In this document: piece by piece, positions 43,462 through 56,160 of the stretch
Numbering within the stretch: position 1 is the stretch's first letter
How the letters are laid out: the number at the start of each line of letters is the position of its first letter
Assembly: GCA_031002005.1 (NCBI GenBank)
Contig: CM061919.1
Coordinates: 177,241,121 to 177,305,120 of the forward strand
Direction: 5' to 3'
From: Vandiemenella viatica
Lineage: Eukaryota > Arthropoda > Insecta > Orthoptera > Morabidae
Length of the DNA: 64,000 nt
Notes under the pieces: model-generated
What the model was told of the DNA's origin: nothing
Database searches by the model: none
What the model saw: only the letters and a program-made list of their open reading frames with translations
Program-made: the position numbers and the translations under genes

Positions 43462-45310
43462 TCGTATGTAGGGACTAGCTTCGAGCCCGTCAAAAATGAC
43501 GGTGTGAATTCAGTATTGTGACAGTTCGGTTTTTTTTTTTTTTTTTTGCTGATGGTTAATTATGCGGAATTGTTATTACATATTGCTAATAGCCTTTATT
43601 TTGTTCTAAGTATTTCATTTGCAGTTCACATAACAATGACAGTAGTAACTTCTACTGAATTAATGACGACAATAGTATAGAACCAGTGAAATAAAAAAAA
43701 GGAATCCTAAAAAGTTTGCTATCCGTGTAATATCAGTTTTATTCCTGGTCCAGGCACAATGCTGCACGTTAAATATGGAACTACTCCACCCGCATTAATT
43801 AATACCTTTAGTACCAAGCTAGCTTTAAATTGTTTGTAAAACTTATTTCAGAGTGAGTTATGCTGTAACAAAATGTGTCAGTTGCGATTCTGGTCAACTT
43901 AACACAACCTCCACGAATATTGCACTCGGAAATCACAGCTTCTCTTACCCTCATATTAATAACGACGGGCATCATCAATGGAGGTAGTAGGAATTTATTC
44001 TGGAATAGCTTGTAAGGAAAAACGAATAACGATCGGATCTACTGGAGATCGCGATTCCGCCAAAATAACATTCGGTAATGACATCGCAATACTGCTGCAG
44101 TCAATCGCAAGACATTATTTTCAAGCGGTAATTCCGTTGTAATACAGCCTGGACCAGCATAACACAGTTAAATGTATTTCTAGAGGAGTCTTCTGTTTGA
44201 CCACGGCAGTGTTATGACGCCAATTCCTGGAAAAATAGCGATTTCCCGTAATCCTGATTTATTTAAATAAATGCATTTTAGTTTAAATGACTGAAAGTAT
44301 AATTTCAATAACGGACAACCGTCATTTTTTTTTTTTTTTGAGTGATACATTTTTGCAGCTAGTTAATTATACGGAATTGTTATTACGTATTGCTCATAAC
44401 CTTATTTTGTTGATGTTCTACGTCCTTTGTTAGCAGTTCTCATAGCAAGACAGTAATAACTTCAACTGAACTACTGTACAGTATAGAAACAAATTAAAAA
44501 TAAATCCCAAAAATGTTAGCTACACCATGTAATATCAGTTATATTGCTGGTCGAAGCACAATTCAGCACAATAAATATGGAACTACTTCCATCTGCATGA
44601 ATTAATACCTTCAGTAACATAGAAGGCGCTTATGAAAGCAATTTACATTGTTTAAAAACTGATTTCAGAGTGAATTATGCTGTAAAAAAATGTGTCAGTT
44701 GCGATTCTGGTCAACTTAACCCAACCTCCACTTACATCGGCGTCTAAAATCATTTTTTCTATTACCCTCATATGACTAACGACGGGTATCATCTATGGTG
44801 GTAGAAGGAGTTTATTCTGGAAAAGCTTGTAAGGAAAAACGAATAACGATCATTATTAATGATACTTTTCGTGATATGAGTACCATACTGTGGTTAGATT
44901 GTAGGAGTATTTGGCTATGATTTATTCAAATAAATGCATTTTACTTGATATGACGGAAAGTATAATATCAAAAACCGTAACTGTCATTTATTTGACTGAT
45001 ACATTTCGCAATTCGTACCTTTCGTGTATAATTTCTCTGAAATTTTAATAATCTTCATTGTTTCTTATCTTCTGCCAAAAAGATTCTTAGGTTGTGATTT
45101 AACCTAATTTTGATAACTGATACAGATAATATAACATAAAAATCCAACACCATTCTTCTTACATGTGCATCTATTTGTCGTAAATAAACAAAAAGGCAAC
45201 ATGAAGGAACGAATAATATGGTGGCTGTTGATTGGCGAGTGAAGGCTAGCCAATAGCTATAGACGACGTACGCAGTCTCCAGATTAGCATTTTATATAAG
45301 AGGATAAGGG
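43462..45310 (+). repeat. Repeat family X, copies 2 and 3 in tandem
   Basis: Two direct units (about 43470-44340 and 44345-45310), each with TTATGCGGAATTGTTATTAC-type start, GTAATATCAGTT, GCTGTAAAAAAATGTGTCAG and GGAATTTATTCTGGAA-type blocks. Unit 2 has about 220 bp of unrelated sequence (about 44035-44258) where the others have GATATGAGTACCATACTGTGG. The last unit ends in the CCAAT/TATA block. Same order as copy 1 at 14475. Confidence 0.75.
45250..45300 (+). promoter_or_regulatory. Promoter-like CCAAT plus TATA block, second copy
   Basis: CCAAT 45250-45254 and TATATAAG 45293-45300. An inverted ATTGG lies at about 45231. Equivalent to 15976-16035, though the spacing is 9 bp shorter. The sequences after the TATA boxes differ between copies. 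Confidence 0.45.
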
Positions 45311-46002
45311 CAGCGGAGTGGGAATAGAGCAGAGTGACCTTGAACCGCCTCTGTTAACTGACCGCGATATTGTATAAAGTGCAAACGAAACTTGGTAGAA
45401 AAGTGTACTCGAGTGGTTCAGTTTTACTGCGCATTTCGCTTCTGTCATTGTTGGACCTGCAGTTTAATGCGGAATACCAACGACGCAACATCCAGGAATA
45501 GATCTCAAGAGCGAAGCAATGCTTTGTCAAGAGCAAAGGGCGGATTAAGTGTACTCAAAGATCCCTAGCCGGTGCAAGACTCGGATGGGGATCCCGCAAT
45601 TTTCCAGACGAATGCTTTAACCACTCAGATATCAGACCGCACACAGTTTACGTACGAGTAGAATCTGGATGCAAATCTGCAGCTTTTCTGCTCAGTCGCA
45701 CGAGTGAAACGGATACAGAGAATTTAATTTCTTTATTTCGTGATAGAAAACCTTGTGGGAACTCACTTCAAAAGACTCCCATTATTGTGATGTGAAGTTT
45801 AAAGTAATTTTTTTTTTTTTTTTTTAAAAAAAACCTTCTTTTCAAATATTAGTGCGAATAATTGAAATAAATCGCTGATAATATTAAACCAATAATTTCC
45901 GATAATTACGAATTTTTGTATCATAAATTATTGCTTCATATTGAATAAATTATCTATAATTATTAAGTAACAGTCTAAAAACATATTGGTACTAAAAATA
46001 GG
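45311..46002. other. No gene recognised
   Basis: Contains a decayed tRNA-Ser-like stretch in reverse (about 45560-45640) that does not fold, and a T-run at 45808-45824. Confidence 0.35.
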
Positions 46003-46011
46003 CTGATTTAC

Positions 46012-46265
46012 AGTTTTATTTTATTTTTTTACTTATGGCTTTACGCCTCGTCGACGTCGAGGTTATTAGAGGCGGGATGGGACTGGGGACAAGGAACGGG
46101 AAGGAAATCGGCCATGGCCTTTTTAAATGAAGCATCCCGGCATTCGCCTTGAGTGATTTGGGGAAACCATGGAAAACCCAAATTTGGAAGCCCGGACGGG
46201 AATTCGAACCCGCGTCCACCCGAATGCGAGCCCAGAGCGTTATCCACTCACCCACCACGCTGTGT
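46012..46265 (-). mobile_element. tRNA-derived SINE, minus, 9-bp perfect duplication
   Basis: CTGATTTAC flanks it (46003-46011 and 46266-46274). T-rich tail at left, GCTTTACGCCTCGTCGACGT, body, GAATTCGAACCCGC (B box) and CACCCACCACGC at the 5' end. Confidence 0.94.
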
Positions 46266-46274
46266 CTGATTTAC

Positions 46275-47628
46275 CGTAATCTAACAGCCAATTTCTACAA
46301 AGGATGAATGCAATGGATGAATGCAATTACGAAAATTGCTCTATTTCTCAAGTTACGTGCAGGTCCCCCCCCATCCCCCTCCTCCCCTTTACAGATTGCC
46401 GTTTAAAAGAACCATCCCTGCGTTCGCCTTCAGAGAGAGAATACATCACCTGATACGCAGAATGGTAGGAGAATGCACAAAGTTTTAGTATTTTAACAGT
46501 GCGTAGAAAGAGCTTTAGTGCATAGATGTGGTCCATGTTGTAGTGATAGTCAGTGTGTGGGTATCCGACACATTAGTCTGGCTTTATATCTGTCTCGTAC
46601 CGATGGCATTTTTGATATGGAACGGTAATATATTGACGTTATAGTTGACTGCATCTTGTTATGTTCCGATCTACCCAATAGCGAACCTGCAGAGAAATCT
46701 GTTCTACTTGCAAATTAACTTTCAATGATTAATGGGTATTGAAAATTTGCACATTTATTAACAGTTACATTTTTGAGTGCTCGAACTAGCAGGTCTAAAG
46801 AGTGAAGCATCTAATCTTTTATGAATGTTCAACTTCTAAGTCTACTATTATTTGTAATTTGATGTCTGATTAATTTTGTTTTATGCTGTGAAAGTCAAAT
46901 TTTCTAGATTGTTTGTTTAAACTGTTAATGTAATTGATCTTTGCAGTTATAAATTTAAATTATGTAATAACTTAAAGTTATTCCACAGCATCCCTAAAAG
47001 ATTCCATTTTATTGCATTGGAGTAATGTGAATAATTGTTTATAAATTGATAATCATAAGTGCATAATGATGATTACGAACGTGAAACGTCACGCATATGA
47101 TAAAACGAAGTTTTAGAGAATTATGCGTGAAATCACTTGCAAAACAACATGAAACAAGTACAATCAAAAGGAACAGCATTGCATGTTGCAATAACATCAT
47201 TAATACCATCCGACTAAATATCAAAATTAGAAAAGATTCAACAGATGATTTACTATTCAGCTATTAAAATTACACCTGACTCCCAGCAAGAGATTTGTCA
47301 ACAGGTTTAACATTAACAAAAAGAGCCTTTAATGTAAACAGAATACTTTTAAATGTGATGACGTTTGTAAAATTGTATGCAAGGAATTAATATAGCATCT
47401 ACGAAATACAAAGGATAACATTATGGAAATAATGTGGTGAAGGAAGGAAATAACTTAAGACTCTTACAGAAGAATCAGCCAAGTTGAAGTTTTAGTTTTT
47501 AGAGAAAACGGAGTGGTTCATTTATTTATCAAGGATAAATTACAATGCAAAGAAAGAACGCCGAAGAAAGACGAAAGCGAATGACAAAGCTTTTGTCCAA
47601 AACAGAGCTCTCCCTTGCATTTTAATTT
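46275..47628. other. No gene recognised
   Basis: AT-rich. A pyrimidine-rich patch (about 46365-46390) is the only compositional break. Confidence 0.4.
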
Positions 47629-47629
47629 T

Positions 47630-47880
47630 TTATTTCACTTTTCTATGGCTTTATGCCTCATCGACGTCGACGTCATTAAAGACGGAAAGGTCGGGGGGGG
47701 GGGGAGGAAAGGGAAGGAATTCGGCCATCGCTTTTTGAATGAACCATCCCGGCATTCGCCTGGATTGATCCGGGGAAACCATGGGAAACCAAACCTAGAT
47801 AGACGGCCAGGGATTCAATCCCGCATGCTCCTGAATCCGAAGCCAGACTGTTACCGCTCACTCAACCCTCTTGGTTTTAT
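47630..47880 (-). mobile_element. tRNA-derived SINE, minus, diverged
   Basis: GGCTTTATGCCTCATCGACG tail end, a G-run at 47693-47704, TTCGGCCATCG, GGATTCAATCCCG B-box region, and CTCACTCAACC at the 5' end. More diverged than the 46012 copy. Confidence 0.8.
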
Positions 47881-49880
47881 CGCGATTGGCACTAGTTGAA
47901 AATAAGTGTTGATGGATGACAGAATTACCTCACATTCTTTTAGCCAGATGTTTCTTGCTCAGAGTTCTTCACATTTACCATAGCATCTAATAGTTTAACG
48001 AATTATGAACCACTTTTTTTTTAATCTTGGAACTTTAACTATGATTTTTTAAAGTTATATCACTATGAGGATTTCTTAAACATTTGTGGAAATCGTGGAA
48101 ATCTTTTGATTCCACGAATGTTACGTTATTTGCTCGATTCGTCATTCTAATGTTACTAATAACACTGTAGTTGTTTCTGGTTTATACTGTCTTTCAGTGA
48201 TTTAATTTATTCTTGTTTACTCTCATTTTTTTTCTGAAACGTGTTGCTAAACTGACAGTCAAGTGGTTTTCATATTGTTCGCTTATGTTTTCTCCTGCAG
48301 TGTGACACTGACGCTTTCATTTTCGTATTAGCACTGTTGAACTGTGTTGCCATAAAGCAGTTAGCCCCGGACAAAGGCGCGCTAAGGTAAGCAGATGGTA
48401 CTGGACCGGACACCAACCGAGCGTAAAAGGGAAGCGACCGCCGGGAAATTGGAAAGATGACGAGGCATAAGTGAGAGGAACTGCAAGAAGTCTGATATGA
48501 GCACATCACTAACTCTTTTTTCTGTGCCGCTCGCATGCGAACTTGCAACCTTTAAAATAAGAGAAGTAATTGTATCCAAGTAAATTACAATACAAACAGG
48601 GTGCCTTCTGAAAATACGTGATATGTAATCTTGTGATCAATTTGTATCATTGCAACTGAATTTGTTTCTTATCTATTATTAATGAAGCGAAAAATCGCTG
48701 ACTCCTGGTATAGTTATTAATACAAGCAAATATGACATGTAAGTAAGTTTATATTTATACCATAATTTTTTGTGTAAATTGTATCAAACTATATTAGTCA
48801 TATGTATACACATTCAACAAGTAGAAACACTGAAGATGTTTCAGAGAATGACGTTAAACGCGTTCAGGAAAAATATTAAGAAAAAAATAAATTCAATTGC
48901 ATTGGCGTGATGCAAATTATTCATCCAAATTCATTACATTATTACAATTGAGGAATCTGACCACAACATGCAGTTGTTTATAATCTTGCTGATCAGTTTT
49001 GTTAAACAAAGAAATAAAATAAAATAAAAAAACAACAATTTTTGCCAAATGCTGAATGAAGAAACAAGATTCTGGGGTAACCTTGGAACAGAATAGAGAT
49101 GTGAGAAGGTAGTACAAAAATCTGATAAATTATGACTGTGTACGTTGTAGCATGAATACGAAAACATAGAATTTAGCACATGCCACAAAATTAGGTGGAT
49201 GGTACATAAAATTAGCCGACCGATTAACGACAAAAAATACCTAGTAGTTTAAAAACACATATTTGCATGTTTGTTTAAAAAAATATATGTAACTGTAACA
49301 GGTGATAGAAAATATTTTTATTTTGCAAAAATTGCAAGATTTTTCATAGTTTCAACAGTATTTTTTAAATATCTTTCCGTTAAGTAAGGTGAGTTGGAAA
49401 ATACCTCAGCGACTGATTTTTACATTACTGCATCCAATTCCAGGACACTTCTCAATCATAAAAATATATTTTTGAAGAGGTTACTTCTTTGAACGTGTCA
49501 TTGAAATAAGAGCATAACAAATCTAGAACTGTAATCACAGTCAATAATTAGTTACCAATATTATTATTTGATTTAGAAGCCATGGATATCATACAGTTAA
49601 TACATATAAAACTTATACCCAAATATAATTCATATACAACGAAAAACAAGAGAATATTGGGTGACGCCGGAACGAACAGACAAAAATGTCAGAACAAAAT
49701 GGATCTGTTACAGCTTAGTTAAGTGCATACAGGCATCACAGAATGAGCTGCTTCATCGCTCAAACAAATACAAAAGCAGATAAAAAACAACTATAAGCAG
49801 CAGTTAGTACAGAAATTTGCCGCCAGATAGCAGTGGCTGCTGCACTTACACTTACTTAACTCGAACTTTCCTTGTAGTTC
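47881..49880. other. No gene recognised
   Basis: Two kilobases of AT-rich sequence without a supported feature. The hydrophobic minus ORF at 48934-49233 has no family match. Confidence 0.4.
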
Positions 49881-49888
49881 ACTATGGA

Positions 49889-50155
49889 CAGGTCCAGCGT
49901 TGGGGGAGAGGGAGGGGAGATAAGCGGGTCAAAAGTACCCCGGACCCGAACCGCCGAAGTGGCCACGCTGAACTGGGTGCCCATGTAAACAGAAATGAAA
50001 CGCAAGTTTTAAAATCTGTAAATATGATTTTGAACATTTTTACATTATTTGTTTTTGGATTTATCGGAGAACCAAAGTTTAAAGCAAAAAAATTTTGTAC
50101 GCGGTGGGAGGGAAGAACGCTTACCCGAGGCGCGAAAATCCTAGCGCCGCCTCTA
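49889..50155. mobile_element. hAT MITE, 267 bp, perfect 8-bp duplication
   Basis: ACTATGGA flanks it at 49881-49888 and 50156-50163. Ends CAGGTCCAGCGTTGG and CCTAGCGCCGCCTCTA are loosely inverted (GCGYTRGG core). AT-rich centre, no ORF of its own. Confidence 0.85.
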
Positions 50156-50163
50156 ACTATGGA

Positions 50164-51198
50164 TTCTTATCACATGACTCCAACCTACAGCAGACTGTTT
50201 TCCATATGTACGTTACTGTGCTATGCTCGTACATTGCTTCAAAGTGCAACTGTTTGGGAACTGGGCGTTAGTTCATAATGATGGGCAGCGTAATTTTTGA
50301 TCTTATCGTTTTGAGCTTTTTTTTTTTACTGTGACTTCATTTGTGTGTACCGTGTCTGTTGGTGAACCAAAACAAATTAGTATGAAAATGGGTTTAAGTA
50401 AAAACGCAAATATAGTTTGTTCTTGATAGCAAACTAAATATATTTTCGGATGAAATAAATATAAGTAAAAACCAAACTATAATCTGTTTTTGACAGCAAA
50501 GTAAATATAGGATAAAAATAGGTATGAGTAAAAATGCAGCTATAGTATTTTGGTAATAAAATTAATATATTTTAGGATGATTCAGATATATACCTAAGAT
50601 TACCGTTATTTTTAGAAAATTCTGGCTTATCAAAACTATCCGCGATACAAAGTACACGTAACGAAACTAAGTGTAGTTTAACAAGTAACTATAATCTGTT
50701 CGTTTCTGCTAGCAACGTAAGTATGTTTCAGTTTTAATTAATACACTTGAGAATACTGTTACGTTCAGGAAGTACAGGCTATTTATGAAAATTAAATACA
50801 TATTTCTTTGTTAATGGTTTTAATCGGATTTTAATTATCTGATCCAGCTCCACGTAAAGTTGTGTACTGATTTATATTCGTATCTCAGATTTTAAGTCAC
50901 GCTGCAAGCTTTGAAGCTGAGAAATTCCTGTCAAACTTCGTTCCCTACTTTTTGAAGTAGTTACAGACTATAGATTTAAAAGTTTAATGTACAGTACAAA
51001 AACGGATTTTAATTTCCTTTTCACCGTTAGATAAAGTTCTATGGCCATACATATCTGAGATTTTAGATCAGCCTCTAAGGTTTTCAATTGTAAAAATATT
51101 ATGAAGAGCTGCTTATTAGTTTTTGTGTGATGTAAAAATGACAAATGCACAAGCAGGTTTTAAAGATTTTCAAACAGTAGCGTTCAATAATTTTATTT
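50164..51198. other. Non-coding, with short direct repeats
   Basis: A degenerate motif (AGTAAAAACGCAAATATAG / AGTAAAAACCAAACTATAA / AGTAAAAATGCAGCTATAG) recurs at about 50396, 50464 and 50529 with AAATATATTTTCGGATGA-type spacers, a decayed tandem array of about 66 bp period. No gene. Confidence 0.55.
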
Positions 51199-51210
51199 GT
51201 AGAAATATCT

Positions 51211-51256
51211 TTTTTTTTTTAACTGTTTTACAGCTCTCAACAGCGAGGTCTTTAGA
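51211..51256 (-). mobile_element. 46-bp SINE tail insertion with 12-bp perfect duplication
   Basis: GTAGAAATATCT occurs at 51199-51210 and again at 51257-51268. Between them lie a T-run, AACTGTTTTACAGCTCTCAA and CAGCGAGGTCTTTAGA, the 3' end of the main SINE family only. A severe 5' truncation of a real retroposition event. Confidence 0.93.
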
Positions 51257-51268
51257 GTAGAAATATCT

Positions 51269-51839
51269 GCAATGTACAGAGACAGTGACGTTACGATTGT
51301 GTACTATATACATAATGAAATATGAGCTGAAAATCGTTGTTAGAATATATGCTGTTATTAGTGCTACCTCTAATATTTTATATTTTGAGTAGCAGTATGG
51401 AACTGAATGGCCACCAATGAAGGGAACTGGATTTGGCTCTCCGCCGGGGGGTTATCTTTGCAGTTATCTCCACCAGGAAACGGGAAAACGTCGCTGCTAT
51501 TTATCGTCAGTGATTCCGCGAATTTCGTAAACACACATATTGTGCAATTTCCCAACCGTGCCTTGTTGGTAGCAGATAAAATAATAAAGCGAGTGAAACG
51601 TTTGGAAGAACAAGTGATATAATACACAAGAGTGTTTAAAAATGATTATTTATTTATTACGATTTTAGATACAGTGTTAACATTATTTGCTCTAGTTAAA
51701 GATTATCTTTGGTGTCGTTTTGAGGTGAACATATTTGCATATATTTGCCGTAGGGTTTTTTATTTTTGGGACGGACATTTTTCCCATGCACTTACTTCTG
51801 CACCAAGCAAATTTTTAATTTTTATTATTTTTATTTTTT
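51269..51839. other. No gene recognised
   Basis: ORFs at 51370-51627 (minus) and 51407-51622 (plus) are shadows of each other. The plus frame contains PPGNGKTSLLFIV, a P-loop-like string, but has no nucleotide-binding family context. Confidence 0.3.
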
Positions 51840-54010
51840 TTCAATTTCGGATAAATTGTTCAGAACTCCCTCGATAATTTTTCCATTTCCTAGCTCCCTT
51901 ACCCGCAAACAAAAACTCTCTCTCTTCCTTATGTCTAAAATCAAGTACATAGTTAATGATCCGAGGCAACAATTGGCATTCTCTTTTCGCGAGTGCATTG
52001 CTTTCTTTGGATATTTTCAAAAATAACTCGAAGTTTCAATTTTATCGGTATTAACGAGTCCAATAATGAACTAAGCTTTGTATAATTTCTTTTACTGACT
52101 AAAAAACTACTTCCTTTTCATTTATATATATATTAGAAACACTTGTTCTTTTCTCTACATCACTAACTCCTTCAAGTTAGACATTTCTCATTTTCTCTGC
52201 TTCCATTGAAGTTCTTTTCTTTTTTTACAGAAAATTAAAGCAACGATAAGTCTTTCTCTATAATTCCTTTATTACATTAGATACGGTATACAAAACTTTT
52301 AATGTAGAAACTTTAAACAAGGTAAACAAACAAATCGTCTAAGGAGGTGTTACAAATATTGTTGAAAATTGCAGGCCAATTATTTTGACATCAGTGGTAG
52401 GCAAAATGATGGTGAGTTTGATATGCAACAATATCAGAAATGTCTGAGAGGAAAGAAATTGGTCTGCAGATCGACAACATGGCTTTAGGCAAGTATATTC
52501 ATGTGAATCTCAGATGGTGGAATGAATATATACAAGATATTTCAAATGAATTGGGCAAGGGAGGCCAAGTTGATAGTGCGGCAATAGGTCTTTCAAAGGC
52601 AATTGTCAGAGTGAGCCACAAAATGGTTTTAACTAAACTGAAATCTATTGTATTGGATGAAAAAGTTATTTGCTGGATAGAGAATTCTTAAAAGCTAGGA
52701 AGCAAAGTGTTAGGGTAGGAAATACATTATTAAAAGATGTGGAAGTAAATATGGGAGTGCCACAGGGCAGTCTGTTTTTTGACCGAAGCTGTGCATTGTT
52801 CTAATGAATGATTGTGTTGAAGGGTTACGGTCAGAATTTAGGTTGTTTACAGATGGTAGTCAGCTTATTAGGAACACAGATAAAAAAACAAAAACAAACT
52901 AAAGGTTAATAATCATTGTAGGGTAGGGTCAGAATTGCTTGTTGAAGGCTTGAAATGAAAATAATTGGCATAATATTTGGTAACAAACTCAACTGGGCAG
53001 AGCACACTTGGCAGGTGGTAGGAATAGGTTACAAAATCCTTCATTTATTAGAAAGGGTGATCAGAGGATGTACAGAGAAGTTAGGGAATTGGGTTACAAA
53101 AACTTGGTCAGAACATAGGTTTAATATGGTAGTCTAGCTTGGGACTCACATTTTGACTATCAAATACAGGAGTTGGAGGGTGTGCAAAGAAGAGCAGCTA
53201 GATTTGTTTGTGAAAATTATCGCAGTACCCAGTCAGTAAATGATATGATAAAGGAGCTGGATTGAGAGTCATTGGAGGAAAGGAGGAAGGTGAAAAGAGT
53301 ACTGCGAATGTACAGAGCATATGTTGGTGATAGGGCTTGGAGGGATATTGGTCGAAGAATTAGGAATAGTGCATGGAAGGGGCGCTCGATTTCATGCATA
53401 AGAAGTGGAAAATTTTTCTTTTGTTGGTAAGGGTTTCAGGGATTGGAACCAATTACCAAATGGAGTGATGAATAATTTACCAAAAACCTTTAAGAAATTT
53501 AAAATAAAACTTTGCACATATGAAAGGTAAATTGTGGAGGAATTTAACACGCCAATTAGAAACTCAAGCATGACGAACATTTTGCATCATGGTTCCTTCA
53601 CTTTCCTGGTGCATCTCCCAAACAGCCTCCCTACGAGATGCAGAACTGTGAAACCTTTCCATGCTACCTGCGTTATTATACCTGTCCAACTAAATTCATT
53701 ATCAAATAGGGTGAGTTTACTATTACATTATACTCCAAAGGTTTCAATCCTCCTTCCTTTGTTTAATCACTCAAAACTTCATTTTTCTACCTAATAATAT
53801 AACATTTTTTGTTATTTACTTCATTCCACGTTTGCTTATACCAACTAGATATCCTTCTCACATCCTGCTTAAGCTATTAACTATTAACGATGCTTTCCCG
53901 TTCCTTACCTATTGTTGTATACTAATTTGTTATACGCAGATACTATGACTTCTTGATGTAAACCGACTACAGTTACCTTCAATTTTTTTTGTGTTAAGAA
54001 ACGGAAAGAA
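51840..54010. repeat. Long repeat unit, copy C (partial), split by a LINE
   Basis: 51845-52320 matches the left end of A and B (TTACCCGCAAA block, 8330/51900), and 53690-54010 matches what follows (CTAAATTCATTATCAAAT and TTTCAATCCTCCTTCC, compare 8645-8720). The plus-strand LINE at 52340-53545 sits between. It shows that the A/B unit is an interspersed family rather than only a local duplication. Confidence 0.55.
52340..53400 (+). pseudogene. CR1-like LINE reverse transcriptase, decayed, plus
   Basis: Broken plus-strand frames in family order: ENCRPIILTSVVGKMMVSLIC (52360), then 52440-52691 with DISNELGKGGQVDSAAIGLSK and MVLTKLKSIVLDEKVICWI, GVPQGS (52756), LFTDGSQLI in place of LFADDT (52850), IIGIIFGNKLNWAEH (52958), and ELEGVQRRAARFVCENYRS (about 53170) with LEERRKVKRVLRMYRAYVG (53270). 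The catalytic AspAsp is changed to AspGly. Stops are frequent. No endonuclease is visible, so it is 5'-truncated. The 3' end near 53545 has no clear repeat or tail. It interrupts repeat copy C. Confidence 0.82.
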
Positions 54011-54474
54011 TTTGCTACATTACTATCCCTTGCATCCCATCAGCCAGTTATTGTCAGTTTGGCACGTTGTCACTTGACAAAAAATGTTTTCAGAACAGAT
54101 TCTATTACAATTTTGTTCTATTTCTGTTCCTGTTTTGTTTATTGTTCGTCTTATAAAAAATACCAGCACATAAATTTTTGACCTTACAATCTGATTTCGT
54201 TTTGTCTGTTCCATTTTAAGCGTTAAAAATGTAGGCAGAATTTTGTCAGTGGAATATATATAATTCATTGTCATTCTTTATGGTTTTATGTATTTATGTG
54301 TTCATAGTTTTTTCGGCAGTGTTGTCATTCTACATTTGCCCGGTTGCAATACATTACCAACAGGGGTATAAATTTCGAATGATTCCAACACTAAATTTGT
54401 TTTTATTTTTATCTCTTTCAAATTTGAAGAATTTTGCTCACCTATCTCAACAAAAAATCAAAAATAAAAATTAG

Positions 54475-54546
54475 AGGGGGCACCCGGGTTTGAACCGGGG
54501 ACCTCTCGATCTGCAGTCGAATGCTCTACCACTGAGCTATACCCCC
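54475..54546 (-). tRNA. tRNA-Cys: tRNA-Cys (anticodon GCA)
   Basis: Minus strand, 72 nt. Acceptor GGGGGTA pairs with TGCCCCC, with discriminator T and CCA not encoded. The D arm is GCTC/GAGC around AGTGGTA. The anticodon stem TTCGA/TCGAG encloses CTGCAGA, anticodon GCA. The T arm is CCCGG/CCGGG with loop TTCAAAC. The internal Pol III boxes TAGCTCAGTGGT (A) and GGTTCAAACCC (B) are intact, and a T5 terminator follows 4-8 nt after the 3' end (forward A-run 54466-54470). No intron. All arms pair, so it is probably a working host gene. It is distinct from the SINE heads, which do not fold. Confidence 0.96.
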
Positions 54547-54784
54547 GACATAGTCAAATGGCTGCATAAGATTATAAGAATCCGCTTAAATACAAGCAAT
54601 TCATTAACACTTATTGGATATTTCCCTATTTCCTTCAGTCGTGTTAGTAGACTCATGTGTTTGGTATGCAGTAATGCTATTTTCATTATTATCTTGTAAA
54701 AAAATTTCGTTTAAGGCTAACCAAATTATATACCGGCATTGAATTTCTTTAACTATTAAACAAAATAGTTCTCCTTTACTTAGG

Positions 54785-54895
54785 GATTTACTACTCGTCG
54801 ACGTCGATATTATTAGAGCCGCGAGAGATTTGGGGATAAAGACGGAAAGAAAATTCGACTTTCAATGAAGCCATCCTGGCATTCCGATGAAGTAA
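54785..54895 (-). mobile_element. tRNA-derived SINE fragment, minus
   Basis: CTCGTCGACGTCGATATTATTAGAG tail part, GATTTGGGGATAAAGACGG and GAAGCCATCCTGGCATTC. The tRNA-like head is missing. Confidence 0.7.
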
Positions 54896-56157
54896 TTTCA
54901 GGTAGCAAGTGTTATATAGTGAGTGGATATTATATTGTCGGATTGTCCTCATTCCATAATTTGTTGTCAGCCAGAAGTAACGAATTTATAGGCAAGGAAG
55001 TCGATATCCGAACACTGGGTGGAATTTATGAACTGATATTCCAATTTAACATTTTGTGGAAGTGTAGTGTTTGATTCAGGTGACTAATTGCTGTTTCAGT
55101 GTTCCATTTCCTTGTCGATCACATTTTAATGGAGAACTTCTTTACGACGAAACTAATTATTTACCAACATTTCCACCAATAACTTCGGCAAGACAACGAG
55201 AACCACAACATAAAACAAAAATTCGTATTAATTTTCTATGTTTACTTCAAAAAATATGTAAGGTACCGCCTCCACATTGTTAAATTCAAATATTGCAAAG
55301 TATTTGAAGGATAGAGATTAAATTATGTACGCAAAATAATTTATGTTGTGTTGCGTCAATACATAAACTGTAACTAGCTGTTAACAATAATAGAAAATAT
55401 TGAAACTGCATTGAGTTTTCATTCAATCAGACTTACCTTCAGAATAATAATTTGCCAACAAACTGATTACTTCCTTACGACATTCGAAAGGCTTGCAGGC
55501 TTCTTACAATATAGCGACTGTTTTTTAGGATGTCTTTTTTGCCATACGGCTTGTAGAGCTGTAGCAAACCCTATGTATTTGTTACTGAGTACATTAACTG
55601 ACTCGAAGTGCCGAAACGTTACTCACAAATTCATTACGTTACTTCCATTTGTCGTAGATGTCGGTTTGATTCGTTTAACGAACGAATACGACCCACCATG
55701 CTGGAACTGGAACCGTTCGCCCAGCGACTAAATGAACCTGAACGAGAGAACGAACATTTGAACATCGCGCGTCCCGTATTTCTGTGAATTTTGATTTTGA
55801 ATTCCTTTGGTTACAAAGGAAAATGTTTGAGTACAAACAAGTTGCACGTACATTATTTTAATATAATTAATATTATTTGCTGTTAAGTGTTGATATTTTT
55901 AACGCGGTAAGTATAAAGTAATTGTTACAGCCTAAAGAGTTATTTTATAGTTTTGTTTTTATTTAACATCAAAATTTACAGTGGATAATGTGTAAATAGA
56001 AAATTTAGAAAGATAATTTGACTTGGTTTTCGTTTTTTTTTAATATATATTGAACATAGCTTAATGAGATTTAATTCATTTCAAACATTTATGAAATGCG
56101 TTTATTCTAAATTATGATAATTTAATTTACATTTTATTTTACTGTGATTTCTTCTTC
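54896..56157. other. No gene recognised
   Basis: The 106-codon plus ORF at 55411-55731 is Cys-rich in its middle but matches no family I recognise. Confidence 0.35.
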
Positions 56158-56160
56158 TAA

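Noticed and set aside
45560..45640. tRNA-Ser-like stretch on the minus strand (GAGTGGTTAAAGC, GATCCCCATCC)
   Set aside because: The acceptor and T arms do not pair and no B box fits. It is probably a decayed tRNA-derived repeat, not a gene.
51407..51622. P-loop-like string PPGNGKTSL in a 71-codon frame
   Set aside because: Short, no Walker B or family context, and the opposite strand is equally open. Chance match.
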